A stretch of 49,837 nt of DNA from Granulosicoccus sp. (GTDB lineage: Bacteria > Pseudomonadota > Gammaproteobacteria > Granulosicoccales > Granulosicoccaceae), in the NCBI GenBank assembly GCA_020627685.1, contig JAHDGK010000012.1, positions 1 through 49,837 on the forward strand, written 5' to 3'. Shown here one piece after another: positions 33,356 to 42,652 of the stretch; positions within the stretch are counted from its first letter, which is position 1; each line of letters begins with the position of its first letter. The notes below the pieces were generated by a model. The model saw only the letters and a list, made by a program, of their open reading frames with translations, was not told where the DNA came from and made no database searches. The position numbers were made by a program, and so were the translations under genes.

Positions 33356-34843
33356 TTGGATACTATTCTTGCCGGGGTTGAACTACTACTGCGTTGGGAC
33401 GTATTAGTTGCTCTGTTTATCGGCTCCATCGGTGGTGTAATTATTGGAGCGATACCCGGGGTTGGGCCAGCTGTCGCAATTGCTATTTTGCTTCCAGCGA
33501 CTTACTCCCTTGAACCGCTTGTCGGCTTAGTTATGCTATTGGGTATTTACGGCTCTTCAATTTACGGAGGCTCATTACCTGCCATTTTAATGAATACTCC
33601 GGGCACAGCCGTTAATGCACTGACTACGTACGACGGCTACCCGATGACGCAACGGGGAGAGGCAAAAAGAGCGGTATCACTGGCGTATTCAGCCAGCTTT
33701 ATTGGCGGCATATTGTCTGTGTCAGCCTTGATTTTGCTATCACCGGTTTTGGCTGTGGTGGCGCCAATGTTCGGTAGTCGCGAAATCTTTCTAGCTGCAT
33801 TGTTGGGTATGGTGCTGGTGGTGTTGTCCCACCGCGGAAAGGTCGTTATAGCCGCATTTATGCTTTTTTTCGGTATTTTTCTTAATTCGGTGGGTTTGGA
33901 AATTGTACGTTATTCCCGCCGGTATACCTACGATCAGGCCTGGCTAAATTCCGGATTTGATTTGATCATTGTCGTTTTGGGTTTGTTCGCGGTCTCTCAG
34001 GCGTTGTTATTGCTGACTGAAAAAAGTGAAACACCGAAGACTCCGAAACTTGAAGGAGGGATTTTTGAAGGTATTAAGGAGATCTTTAAACACCCTCGAT
34101 TAGCCGGTGTGTCTTCATTCTTTGGCATCATCATGGGCATTGTGCCAGGTGTGGGTGAGTTTACCGCGCAGTTCCTATCGTATAACTACGCGCAAAAAAC
34201 ATCGAAGGCTCCGGAAAAATTTGGTAAGGGTTCACCCGAGGGGCTCGTCGCATCAGAAGCGGCAAACAACGCGGTGCCTGCGGCGGCAATGATTCCCTTG
34301 TTGGCATTGGGTATACCGGGTGAGGCCTTGACGGCCATGATGCTATCGGTTTTTTACGTGCACAACGTGATCCCAGGCCCAAAGTTGTTCCAGGATAATC
34401 TGGATTTTGTTTATGCTCTTTATATTGCATTGATATTGCTCAATATCATCGTCTTTGTATTCCTGCTAGGTTTTACAAAACGAATAGTGCGGGTTATTCA
34501 GATTCCTACTCGGTTCTTGGGTATGAGCATTCTGACCTTAAGTTTTGTCGGCATATACAGTGTTAGAAACTCCATAACCGACTGCGCGATCGCGGCTGTG
34601 TTCGGCTTTTTAGGTTTGATATTTAAACGTTTGGATATACCCGTCGTACCTATCGTGTTAGGTATGGTGCTCGGAGGCATCATGGAAAACAAATTCCGTA
34701 ATGCTCTGGCAAGAGTTGATACCCCTTTGGACTTCGTTAACCGACCAGTCGCTGCTGTCATTGCCTCAATTATCGTATTAATAGTCGTGGCGCATTTCTG
34801 GTCTTTATGGCGAGATCGACAGCGAGGGCGCTCAAAGAGTTAG
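33356..34843 (+). CDS. Tripartite tricarboxylate transporter large permease (TctA family)
   Basis: 495 residues starting at TTG 33356, with AGGA (33343-33346) suitably spaced upstream. TctA signatures are present: GGVIIGAIPGVGPAVAIAIL, YGSSIYGGSLPAILMNTPGT and the second-half repeat GIVPGVGEFTAQFLSYNYA with AVPAAAMIPLLALGIPGEAL. About 12 helices. With TctB it forms the membrane part of a carboxylate importer driven by ion gradients. It converges with the YHYH gene; there is no clear terminator in the 81-base gap. Confidence 0.9.
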   Translation: MDTILAGVELLLRWDVLVALFIGSIGGVIIGAIPGVGPAVAIAILLPATYSLEPLVGLVMLLGIYGSSIYGGSLPAILMNTPGTAVNALTTYDGYPMTQRGEAKRAVSLAYSASFIGGILSVSALILLSPVLAVVAPMFGSREIFLAALLGMVLVVLSHRGKVVIAAFMLFFGIFLNSVGLEIVRYSRRYTYDQAWLNSGFDLIIVVLGLFAVSQALLLLTEKSETPKTPKLEGGIFEGIKEIFKHPRLAGVSSFFGIIMGIVPGVGEFTAQFLSYNYAQKTSKAPEKFGKGSPEGLVASEAANNAVPAAAMIPLLALGIPGEALTAMMLSVFYVHNVIPGPKLFQDNLDFVYALYIALILLNIIVFVFLLGFTKRIVRVIQIPTRFLGMSILTLSFVGIYSVRNSITDCAIAAVFGFLGLIFKRLDIPVVPIVLGMVLGGIMENKFRNALARVDTPLDFVNRPVAAVIASIIVLIVVAHFWSLWRDRQRGRSKS

Positions 34844-34924
34844 GCCGTAGCGTTTTGATCAAAGCGGGTGGGGCCAAATGCGTTAAATGCCGGTCTCCGC
34901 GGTTTTATCTGCAAGCTGTCTACC

Positions 34925-36010
34925 TTACGGATTTAGTGCCTGTCTCAATGCCTGTTCGCTCACACCTAGCTTTTTGGCAGTTTGTGCAAAATCCGGTGGT
35001 GGCGCCCCCAAGGCCTGCTTCAACGCTTTTTCAGAAACCCCGAGAGTGGCAGCGGCTTTCGCAAGGTCAGGCCGTTGGCCGCGCTGTGCCCGGTTACCGG
35101 TGCCCCTTGCATTTGTGACCTCAACAACCCCTTTGACGCAACGTTGAAAGTAGGGGTAGGTGTCAGTCGCATAGTAGTGGTAAATTCCGTTTGGAAAATC
35201 CGGTGTCACGCCATACCGGCCGTTGCATTCGTCTAAATCACCCAACCCGGCTACATATTCCCAGTCTTCTTGAAACGTTCCCATTGAGTAGGTGTCGGTC
35301 GATGGGCGATTTGCACCGGGCGTATCCAATTGTTTGTAACTACCGGTCATCGGTTTAAGGGGAGATGTGGAGTCAGTAGGATCGCTATATCCATATCGGG
35401 CGTAGATTGGAAACCCGTCAGCGGCCCATGCTATTAGCGTCATGGTCGAGCTGTTACCGCCTCGCATATCGATAAATCCTTCCGGCATACCGTGATAGTG
35501 ATACTCACCACCGGGTTGAACATGAGCATTGTTATCGTCAGTACCAAAATCGAAGCTGTTGTGCCCCAAGGCTTCTATGTGCCAGTTGCCCGATGGGTTA
35601 ATCATGCTGCAGTTGTTGCCTGAGTCATCGCAAGAGCCTGCCGTGCTGGCATCTATTTTTATGCCGTTAAGTACATAGCCCTGACCGCCTCGTGGCCCGC
35701 CCAGTTGAGTAGCTTCATCAGTTTTAACAGGACTAAGCGGGAACGTCTTAGAAATGGATTGTTCAGAGATCGTGTTCGGATTATTCTCGTTTGGAAATTC
35801 TCCGACAGGATGATCCGGCAACCCGTTGGCAACCAGCGAGCGCGAGTTGTCTTCACACGACCAAATGGATTCACTTATGGCACTAACGGAATCTGAGTCG
35901 TTGTAGATGCTTTGTGCAAAATCACATTCAACCTTGTCGGTTGATGTTTGCGCTTGTAAAGACGGTGCGATTACCAAGGCCAGTAGCACGGAAGTAAGCC
36001 TAAATTTCAT
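34925..36010 (-). CDS. Exported YHYH-domain protein with C-terminal helical repeats
   Basis: 361 residues from ATG at 36010 (a GTG eight codons upstream is unlikely). Signal peptide MKFRLTSVLLALVIAPSLQAQ indicates export. The central region contains the defining EYHYHGMPEGFID motif and related histidine-rich segments (GIYHYYATDTYPYF). A preceding stretch is NSFDFGTDDNNAHVQPGG. The YHYH domain is of unknown function, found in secreted proteins, and may bind metal through its histidines. Cysteines are spread through the mature part (VECDFAQ, SCDDSGNNCSM, DECNGRYG, QRCVKG), consistent with disulfides outside the cytoplasm. The C-terminus has two near-identical 20-residue units. Confidence 0.82.
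   Translation of the reverse strand: MKFRLTSVLLALVIAPSLQAQTSTDKVECDFAQSIYNDSDSVSAISESIWSCEDNSRSLVANGLPDHPVGEFPNENNPNTISEQSISKTFPLSPVKTDEATQLGGPRGGQGYVLNGIKIDASTAGSCDDSGNNCSMINPSGNWHIEALGHNSFDFGTDDNNAHVQPGGEYHYHGMPEGFIDMRGGNSSTMTLIAWAADGFPIYARYGYSDPTDSTSPLKPMTGSYKQLDTPGANRPSTDTYSMGTFQEDWEYVAGLGDLDECNGRYGVTPDFPNGIYHYYATDTYPYFQRCVKGVVEVTNARGTGNRAQRGQRPDLAKAAATLGVSEKALKQALGAPPPDFAQTAKKLGVSEQALRQALNP
34934..35068 (-). repeat. Two 20-residue tandem repeats at the C-terminus of the YHYH protein
   Basis: Residues 315-334 (DLAKAAATLGVSEKALKQAL, encoded at 35009-35068) and 340-359 (DFAQTAKKLGVSEQALRQAL, at 34934-34993) are homologous, joined by a GAPPP linker. Each looks like two short helices with a turn at LGVSE. 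They may form a small protein-binding or polymerisation module. Confidence 0.8.
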
Positions 36011-36170
36011 ATTGTTTCTCTCATAGAAATCCACACCGCGAATAGAAAGGCGCTTGAAAAGGCACTAACAACGGTGTGTGATGGCTACAGTAACCCGTAA
36101 ATGTGCAGCTAATGTGAATAGTGCTTCGAGCGATTGCTCATAGCGGATTGTTAATCCTTTACGGGTAATG

Positions 36171-37508
36171 CTAACGAAGCGCCATGACCGCAGTTTTCCC
36201 TGACCGGCCTTTTAGTTCTATAGCGGGAATATCTTCTAGCCGATTCACATAAGCATCAAGGCCTGCCTGTTCCTCAGCCATCGCGGCTTTTACTAAACTG
36301 TCGCTAATCAGGCAACGGCACTGAGCTTTGCGGGTTGCAGCTTCCAGTCTACTAGCGACATTCACAGCATCTCCTAAGACAGCAAATTCCAGCCGGTCAT
36401 TGCTACCGATATCACCAATAACGATTGAACCGTAGTGCACTCCTATAGCCAGACTTAAACTTTTTCCGGCATCTAACTGGCTGGTTCTTTGCCAATGCTC
36501 AAATGCATCGGCAATATCTATTGCGGCTGCAAGTGCGTTCGACGCATCTTGGCGCGTAGGTTCCGGTGTACCGAATGTTGCCATCAAGCCATCGCCAATA
36601 AATTTATCCAGAGTACCGTTGTGGCGAAATACGACCTCCGTTAAAACGCCATGGACTTCGCGCAAGAGCTCAATGGTTTGTGTTGGTGTATGCGCTTGAG
36701 ACCAGCTGGTAAACGACACTAAATCTGCGAACAAGATAGCGGCGTTGTGCTCGCTAGGTTCGGAAAAAGGATTGACTTTTCCCGCTAGTAGTTCCGCTGT
36801 CTTGTTGGGGAAGTATCGGGCCAGATTAGCCCGCTCGCTTGCAAGGCTTGCTTGTCTTACTGCGACGGCGCGAGAACGTTGTACCGCCAAGGCCAGCAAA
36901 CTAGCAATTATCAACATGACAACGATTTCCTGGAGGCGAACACCAAGATCAATGTGAGTCAGGCTTCGATATTCATCGAAACTTGAAGAACCGCCCAAAC
37001 CGTTAAGGCTGATTAAAACGGTGTCCGGTAAATTTATAAAGAAAAGTAGAGCAATGAACCAACTGATAGCTGCAGATACGCCTCCCCAAAGTACCAACAT
37101 CGGTCGATACAAGTAAGCAAGTCCTGAGAGCAGAACAAAGAAGTAAATAAATCCACCAAATCGATAGGCAAATTGTGGAGGAAGCTCGACCGGTACCAGT
37201 GGGTTTGGATAAAGAAGTGCAACAGTCAGCAACGCGAAATCTGCGGTAACAAATGCATAGGGGTGCCAGGGTTTAGCCCATGCTGAACGGGATAGTTTCC
37301 AGCCGAACCAGCCCAGAAAAATAAATGCGACAAGAAAAAAATATATGAAAATTGGTGCCGGCCAGGGGGCTAGAAACGTCACCATGGGGGCTATGACCAG
37401 CAGGGCAACTGTACGACCGATCATAGCGGCGTACTGTGCGGCGTGCTGTTCTTCTTTTAACGATAAATTCGTTCTTTGTGCTTTGCTGGATGCATCATCT
37501 TCAAACAT
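36171..37508 (-). CDS. Membrane-bound class III adenylate/guanylate cyclase
   Basis: 445 residues, ATG at 37508. About six transmembrane helices fill residues 25-220, followed by a cytoplasmic linker and a class III cyclase domain (about 250-440). Metal-binding aspartates are in ILFADLVSFTSWS and FIGDGLMATFGTP; LEFAVLGDAVNVASRLE carries the purine/transition-state region. Catalytic features look complete, so cAMP (or cGMP) synthesis is expected, controlled by an unknown membrane signal. The start lies 29 bases after the sulfatase stop on the same strand, so the two are probably co-transcribed. Confidence 0.9.
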   Translation of the reverse strand: MFEDDASSKAQRTNLSLKEEQHAAQYAAMIGRTVALLVIAPMVTFLAPWPAPIFIYFFLVAFIFLGWFGWKLSRSAWAKPWHPYAFVTADFALLTVALLYPNPLVPVELPPQFAYRFGGFIYFFVLLSGLAYLYRPMLVLWGGVSAAISWFIALLFFINLPDTVLISLNGLGGSSSFDEYRSLTHIDLGVRLQEIVVMLIIASLLALAVQRSRAVAVRQASLASERANLARYFPNKTAELLAGKVNPFSEPSEHNAAILFADLVSFTSWSQAHTPTQTIELLREVHGVLTEVVFRHNGTLDKFIGDGLMATFGTPEPTRQDASNALAAAIDIADAFEHWQRTSQLDAGKSLSLAIGVHYGSIVIGDIGSNDRLEFAVLGDAVNVASRLEAATRKAQCRCLISDSLVKAAMAEEQAGLDAYVNRLEDIPAIELKGRSGKTAVMALR

Positions 37509-37537
37509 AATGAATGTTCGCTGTGAATAAACGGACC

Positions 37538-39154
37538 TTAACGCACCACGTGTGAGGGCAGAGTAAAGCCGTCTTGCTCAAATTCTTCTTTATTCGTATA
37601 GGCGATGATTATTCCAGGCGGCTCTTTGTTGGCAGCCATCTGGTTTATTTGTTCTGCCGTTAATGTTGTTCTGTTGTGATGTTCCCGGCTCCACTCAAAA
37701 TGTAGAGAACGCATATAGTCTAGTTGATCGCTATGGTCCGAATCTGTGGCTAAATCAACGAGCTCATCCGGGTCTGTTTTAAGATCAAACAGCATTGGCC
37801 TCATCGTCTCTACATGGACATATTTCCATCGCCCGTCGAACACCATGACTAGCCGTGCATCTTTTTGATCTATTTCCAGGGCTTTTCGTGAGTCTCTTGT
37901 CGCGTAGTCGTACTCAGAAATACAATACTTTCTCCAAGATACTTCCTGGTTGGCAAGCAAAGGCTCAAGAGACATGCCTTCCATAATGTGTGGAACAGGG
38001 GTACCACCAAAGAAGTCTAAGAAAGTAGGTGCTAAATCGATTCCCTGTACCAGATTATTGTTCTCTGTCCCTCTAGTGCAATCAGCACTTTCGCGCGGAT
38101 CATAAACAATGAGTGGAACCTTGGCCGAACAATCATGGAATAGATCCTTCTCACCCATCCAGTGATCTCCCATGTTGTCTCCGTGGTCCGAGCAAAAAAC
38201 AATCATCGTGTCTTTCATGCGTCCACTGCTTTCCAGGTAGTCGAAAAGCCGACCCATTTGATCATCCAGTTCTTTGATCAGTCCCATATAAACCGGAGCC
38301 ACGATGTCTCTTATGTCATCACGCGAAAAGGTCTTACTGACCCGCATATCCATCCATGCTTGCATCAGTGGGTGATCTGAATTTTTTTCAACGTCCGATC
38401 TATTCGGGGGAGGTACATCAGCGGCGCTATACATATCGTTATAAGGCGCAGGAACCAGATACGGCCAGTGCGGCTTTATGTAGCTAAGATGACATAACCA
38501 AGGCTGATCTTTCTGGGCTTCAATGTACTCAATGCCGCGAGTGGTTAACCATGCACTTTCAGAATGTTCTTTGGGCACGCGTGCCGGGTAGGGAGCATTT
38601 TCCAACATCCAGCCGGAGACAAATTCACCATCAGGTGTTACGGCCGTATTAGCCCATTCTTCCCAAGGATTTTCACCGTCCATACCGTGTTGGCGAAGAT
38701 ACGCATCATAGTCGTCGGCACTTCGTCCAGGGTAGTCGGAATGGTTCGTGCCATCATCTCGGACTACGACCTCAAAACCGCACTGGCTCACTAATGCACC
38801 GATACTACTGTCGGGCTCGATTCCCAAGCGTTTCATGCCATCAAGGTCTGGCGTCATGTGCGTCTTGCCCACCAGTGAGCACTTCACGCCCAGTTCGCGA
38901 AGATGATCACCCAGTGTGATTTCACCCACGCGAAGCGGAAAACCATTCCAGGTGGAACCGTGACTTCTCACATAGCGGCCGGTGTAAAAACTCATGCGGC
39001 TTGGACCGCAAATGGGTGATTGCACGTATGTCCGATTGAAGCGTACGCCTCGTTCTGCCAATGAATCCAGGTGGGGTGTATGAATGTGTTGAGCACCGTT
39101 GCAACTCAGGTAATCCCAGCGCAGCTGGTCCGCCATAATCCACAACACATTCAT
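37538..39154 (-). CDS. Sulfatase / phosphonate monoester hydrolase family enzyme
   Basis: 538 residues, ATG at 39154. Alkaline-phosphatase superfamily: N-terminal metal site NVLWIMADQLRWD, formylglycine motif C49-G-P-S-R53 (C-x-P-S-R, cysteine type, needing a formylglycine-generating enzyme), and the downstream metal site FCSDHGDNMGDH followed by KDLFHDCSAKVPLI. No signal peptide is visible, so it is cytoplasmic, like choline-sulfatase and PMH relatives rather than secreted polysaccharide sulfatases. Small sulfate or phosphonate esters are the likely substrates. It heads an operon with the membrane cyclase and is divergent from the FMO-like gene. No maturase is visible here. Confidence 0.88.
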   Translation of the reverse strand: MNVLWIMADQLRWDYLSCNGAQHIHTPHLDSLAERGVRFNRTYVQSPICGPSRMSFYTGRYVRSHGSTWNGFPLRVGEITLGDHLRELGVKCSLVGKTHMTPDLDGMKRLGIEPDSSIGALVSQCGFEVVVRDDGTNHSDYPGRSADDYDAYLRQHGMDGENPWEEWANTAVTPDGEFVSGWMLENAPYPARVPKEHSESAWLTTRGIEYIEAQKDQPWLCHLSYIKPHWPYLVPAPYNDMYSAADVPPPNRSDVEKNSDHPLMQAWMDMRVSKTFSRDDIRDIVAPVYMGLIKELDDQMGRLFDYLESSGRMKDTMIVFCSDHGDNMGDHWMGEKDLFHDCSAKVPLIVYDPRESADCTRGTENNNLVQGIDLAPTFLDFFGGTPVPHIMEGMSLEPLLANQEVSWRKYCISEYDYATRDSRKALEIDQKDARLVMVFDGRWKYVHVETMRPMLFDLKTDPDELVDLATDSDHSDQLDYMRSLHFEWSREHHNRTTLTAEQINQMAANKEPPGIIIAYTNKEEFEQDGFTLPSHVVR

Positions 39155-39333
39155 ATCTGTATGACGCCTTAAACCACAATAAAAGTTTTGCTCAATTCTC
39201 AGTATAGCGAGCTTTGCTTAAACACTCTTCAAGCATTGCTTTTGAAAATCCTAGCTAATTAGTGTTTTGCTTATCATATACTTAATACAGGGCTGAGGGC
39301 CCTATCTAAGCGGTCGAGGAATTTTCAAACGAA

Positions 39334-40599
39334 ATGTCTATTGAAAAAGTAGAGACTCTCGTGGTTGGCGGGGGGCAGGCAGGCTTGGCCATGAGTGAGC
39401 ATCTGGGCATTGCAGGCAGTTCCCATTTAATTCTCGAACGCGAGCGCATCGTCGAGCGTTGGCGCACGGGTCGTTGGGACTCTTTAGTTGCCAACGGGCC
39501 GGCCTGGCATGATCGATTTCCGACTCTGGAATTTGCTGATACGCCCCCGGACGGGTTCCCGAATAAGAATCAGGTGGTGGATTATTTTGAAAGCTACGCT
39601 AAGCTGATTAATGCACCGATTCGTTGCGGCGTTGATGTTCTGCATGCGCGAAAAAATGTCGGCCGACGTGGATTTACTGTGGAAACCAGCGACGGCGTGG
39701 TTGAAGCCATGAATATTGTCGCGGCAACAGGACCTTTCCAAACGCCGGTTATTCCCCCACTTATCCCTGAAAACGCGAGTGTGCAACAACTGCACTCAAA
39801 CGCCTACTTTAATCCAGAGCAACTGCCCGAAGGCGCGGTACTCGTGGTTGGAGCGGGGTCTTCGGGTTCCCAAATTGCCGATGAACTCCTGCGCGCAGGA
39901 AAGAAAGTATTTTTATCGGTAGGCCCGCATGATCGACCGCCAAGAAGTTACAGAGGACGTGATTTTGTATGGTGGTTGGGTGTATTGGGTAAGTGGGATA
40001 CCGCCGCATTAGCGCCAGGTACCGAGCATGTGACCATTGCTGTAAGCGGGGCGCATGGTGGGCAAACGGTAGACTTCAGACGATTTGCTGCACGAGGTAT
40101 GAATCTGCTTGGGCTAACCACGCACTTTGACAACGGCGTCCTGCATTTTGCTGACGATTTAGCGAACAACGTGCGACGCGGGGACGCCAACTATTTGTCC
40201 GTATTGGAGGAGGCGGATGAATACATCGAGCGTAACGGCGTCGATTTACCCGAAGAGCCTGAAGCGAAAGTGATTGATCCGGAACCTGCGTGCATGACGA
40301 CACCGACGCTGTCATTGGACCTGGCGGAGGAGGGAATCAGCGCGGTGATCTGGGCCACCGGTTATGTTTCAGACTACAGCTGGTTGGACGTGGATGCGTT
40401 TGATGAACAAGGAAAGCCCTTGCATCAACGAGGGGTGTCGTCAGAACCCGGTGTTTACTTCTTAGGTTTGCCGTGGCAATCGCGCAGGGGGTCTTCTTTC
40501 ATTTGGGGTGTGTGGCATGACGCCAAGTACGTCGCCGATCATATCGCTAAACAGAAAAACTACCTGGATTTTCATGAGGCCTCACTTAAACGTGTTTGA
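39334..40599 (+). CDS. FMO-like FAD/NAD(P) monooxygenase (CzcO family)
   Basis: 421 residues, ATG at 39334; a GAGGA lies rather far upstream. FAD motif VVGGGQAGLAMSEHL (11-25) and a second Rossmann motif VLVVGAGSSGSQIADEL (about 168-184) for NADPH, with the intervening WDSLVANGPAWHDRFP and the C-terminal ATGYVSDYSWL. This architecture is that of flavin-containing monooxygenases and the broader CzcO-like group, which oxidise N- or S-containing small molecules. Proximity to a sulfatase and, further away, DMSP genes makes an S-oxygenation role thinkable but unsupported. Confidence 0.85.
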   Translation: MSIEKVETLVVGGGQAGLAMSEHLGIAGSSHLILERERIVERWRTGRWDSLVANGPAWHDRFPTLEFADTPPDGFPNKNQVVDYFESYAKLINAPIRCGVDVLHARKNVGRRGFTVETSDGVVEAMNIVAATGPFQTPVIPPLIPENASVQQLHSNAYFNPEQLPEGAVLVVGAGSSGSQIADELLRAGKKVFLSVGPHDRPPRSYRGRDFVWWLGVLGKWDTAALAPGTEHVTIAVSGAHGGQTVDFRRFAARGMNLLGLTTHFDNGVLHFADDLANNVRRGDANYLSVLEEADEYIERNGVDLPEEPEAKVIDPEPACMTTPTLSLDLAEEGISAVIWATGYVSDYSWLDVDAFDEQGKPLHQRGVSSEPGVYFLGLPWQSRRGSSFIWGVWHDAKYVADHIAKQKNYLDFHEASLKRV

Positions 40600-40890
40600 G
40601 GCAGAAAGCGACGATGTGAGTCTGAGTGCACAGTTGCAAGCGTTAGCCTGATAGGCAGGATATGAGTGCATTTAAGCGGCCATCTAGAGTACGAAATTGT
40701 CGGATTATCGACTGCAATCATCTAGATTAGCCAAACTTATCACTGCTTCCTATATTTATCGAGTTCTCATATAAATATAACAAAAACAATGACATAAAAT
40801 TTTTTTCAAAGGTGCTGTCGGAAAAATTCGTTGTCGAATATGCTCAAGACTGGCATGCTATTGGGGTTTTGCAAACCACTGGAGTAGTGA
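40600..40890. other. Intergenic region upstream of the ABC importer operon
   Basis: 291 bases with no gene. The last third is strongly A/T-rich (about 40740-40812), suitable for a promoter. Two CATCTAGA direct repeats occur at 40681-40688 and 40719-40726. I see no terminator, RNA gene or clear operator. Confidence 0.5.
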
Positions 40891-42567
40891 ATGATATTCA
40901 AAAAGAAAAACGGGCAGGACCTACCTTCCCATATTACCGAAATGGCCGAAACGGTCAAAAATTCCAAAGACGGCGTCACCCGCCGCGAATTTTTAGCCCT
41001 AGCTAGTATTTTCGGCGCGAGCGCCACCACCGCTTACGGAATGCTTGGTTTGGCTACACCGTCAGTTGCCGAAGCTGCGCATCATTCAATGGGCGGCACC
41101 GTACGCTATCAAACAGAAGTACGTGCGCTAAAAGATCCTCGCACCTACGATTGGTCGCAGATCGCGAACTTTTCACGCGGCTGGCTTGAGTACCTGGTTG
41201 AATACAATAACGATGCAACCTTTACCGGCAAGCTTCTAGAAAGTTGGGATGTCAGTGACGATGCAAAAACGTACACGCTTAACGTGCGTAAAGGCGTCAA
41301 ATGGAACAACGGCGATGACTTCACTGCAGAAGACGTAGCGCGCAACATCACTGGATGGTGTGACAAGAGCGTTGAAGGCAACTCCATGGCTGGACGTTTC
41401 GCCACTCTAATAGATGCTGACTCTGGTCAAGCCATCGAAGGCGCCATTGTGGTCGTCGATAGCCACACGGTTCAGCTGAACTTGCCGGCTCCTGATATCT
41501 CAATAGTTGCTGGTATGGCTGATTACCCTGCAGCGATCGTTCATAAAGACTATGACCCTGAGAAAGCGTTGGAAATGCCTCTGGGTACAGGCCCTTACAA
41601 GCCAGAATCTCTAAAGGTCGGTGAAAAGGCCGTTCTGGTTCGTAACGAAGATCACACCTGGTGGAATGCCGGCAACGGTGCGTGGATGGATCGCGTTGAA
41701 TACATCGACTACGGAACTGAGCCAGCATCTCACTTCGCTGCCATGGAATCTGACGAAGTCGATTTCATCTACAGCGCCGAAGGTGCAGAGATAATCGAAC
41801 TGATGGGCACAGTAGACGGTTTCGATCGTCACGATGTTGTTACAGCTGCAACGGTTGTTGTTCGACCAAACCAGCAAGCTGAAGTTGACGGCAAAAAGAT
41901 CTACGCCGACGCACGCGTGCGTCGCGCATTTGCCATGGCCGTTGACCCAGCAGTTTGTTTGGAACTGGGTATCGGTGGACTGGGTGTTACCGCTGAAAAC
42001 CACCATGTTGGTCCTATGCATCCTGATTATGCAGAGCTTCCTGCGCAAAAGGTTGATCCAGCCGGTGCCAAAGCGCTGATGGAAGAAGCTGGTATGGGCG
42101 ACTACGAGCATGAGCTTATTTCAATCGATGCCGGCTATCGAAAAGATACGACCGATGCGGTAGCTGACATGCTGCGTAAAGCAGGTATCAACGTTAAGCG
42201 AACTGTTTTACCTGGATCAACGTTCTGGAACGATTGGGCTAAGTATCCATTCTCGTCAACTAACTGGAATCATCGCCCACTGGGTGTTCAGGTTCTGGGT
42301 CTTGCGTATCGTTCAGGAGAAGCTTGGAACGAGGCGGGATTTGCTAACGAAGAATTTGATGCAGCATTGAAAGAGGCTGTTGCACTTGCAGACGTTGATA
42401 AGCGTCGTGAGAAGGTCAAAATCTGTGAGCAAATCATGCAAGACGAAGGCGTTATCATCCAGCCTTACTGGCGTACATTAACCAACTTTGCCAAGGCAAA
42501 TCTGGGTGGCGCTGCTCATCACATCACGTTTGAGCATCGTCCGCAGGATCTGTACTGGAAAGGCTAA
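40891..42567 (+). CDS. ABC transporter substrate-binding protein, family 5, Tat-exported
   Basis: 558 residues, ATG at 40891 with GGAG six bases upstream. A twin-arginine signal is visible ([17 protein letters not shown]31-R32, then a hydrophobic stretch and AEA-A near residue 63). The mature part is an SBP_bac_5 protein: [57 protein letters not shown]. Family 5 proteins bind peptides, opines, nickel complexes or glycosides. Tat export implies folding before export, perhaps with a cofactor or metal. Permeases and a fused ATPase follow, separated by a terminator-like hairpin. Confidence 0.9.
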   Translation: MIFKKKNGQDLPSHITEMAETVKNSKDGVTRREFLALASIFGASATTAYGMLGLATPSVAEAAHHSMGGTVRYQTEVRALKDPRTYDWSQIANFSRGWLEYLVEYNNDATFTGKLLESWDVSDDAKTYTLNVRKGVKWNNGDDFTAEDVARNITGWCDKSVEGNSMAGRFATLIDADSGQAIEGAIVVVDSHTVQLNLPAPDISIVAGMADYPAAIVHKDYDPEKALEMPLGTGPYKPESLKVGEKAVLVRNEDHTWWNAGNGAWMDRVEYIDYGTEPASHFAAMESDEVDFIYSAEGAEIIELMGTVDGFDRHDVVTAATVVVRPNQQAEVDGKKIYADARVRRAFAMAVDPAVCLELGIGGLGVTAENHHVGPMHPDYAELPAQKVDPAGAKALMEEAGMGDYEHELISIDAGYRKDTTDAVADMLRKAGINVKRTVLPGSTFWNDWAKYPFSSTNWNHRPLGVQVLGLAYRSGEAWNEAGFANEEFDAALKEAVALADVDKRREKVKICEQIMQDEGVIIQPYWRTLTNFAKANLGGAAHHITFEHRPQDLYWKG

Positions 42568-42589
42568 CTTAGCGTTGGTGTATTTAAGA

Positions 42590-42620
42590 AGGGCTGCTCC
42601 GTAAGGGGCAGTCCTTTTTT
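42590..42620 (+). terminator. Intrinsic terminator/attenuator after the family-5 binding protein
   Basis: An 11-base stem (42590-42600 with 42605-42615, including two G-U pairs) with loop GTAA is followed by T's to 42620. As with the TAXI gene, it sits between the binding-protein gene and its permeases, giving partial termination. Confidence 0.85.
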
Positions 42621-42652
42621 ATTTGAATGTTCGCAATTTCAAGGGTGACTTG

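Noticed and set aside
34854-34863. TTTGATCAAA palindrome between tctA and the YHYH gene
   Set aside because: It is a short loopless palindrome between convergent genes; it is neither a terminator nor in a promoter position.
40681-40726. Two CATCTAGA direct repeats 38 bases apart upstream of the ABC importer
   Set aside because: An 8-base repeat pair is easily expected by chance, and no regulator gene is adjacent.
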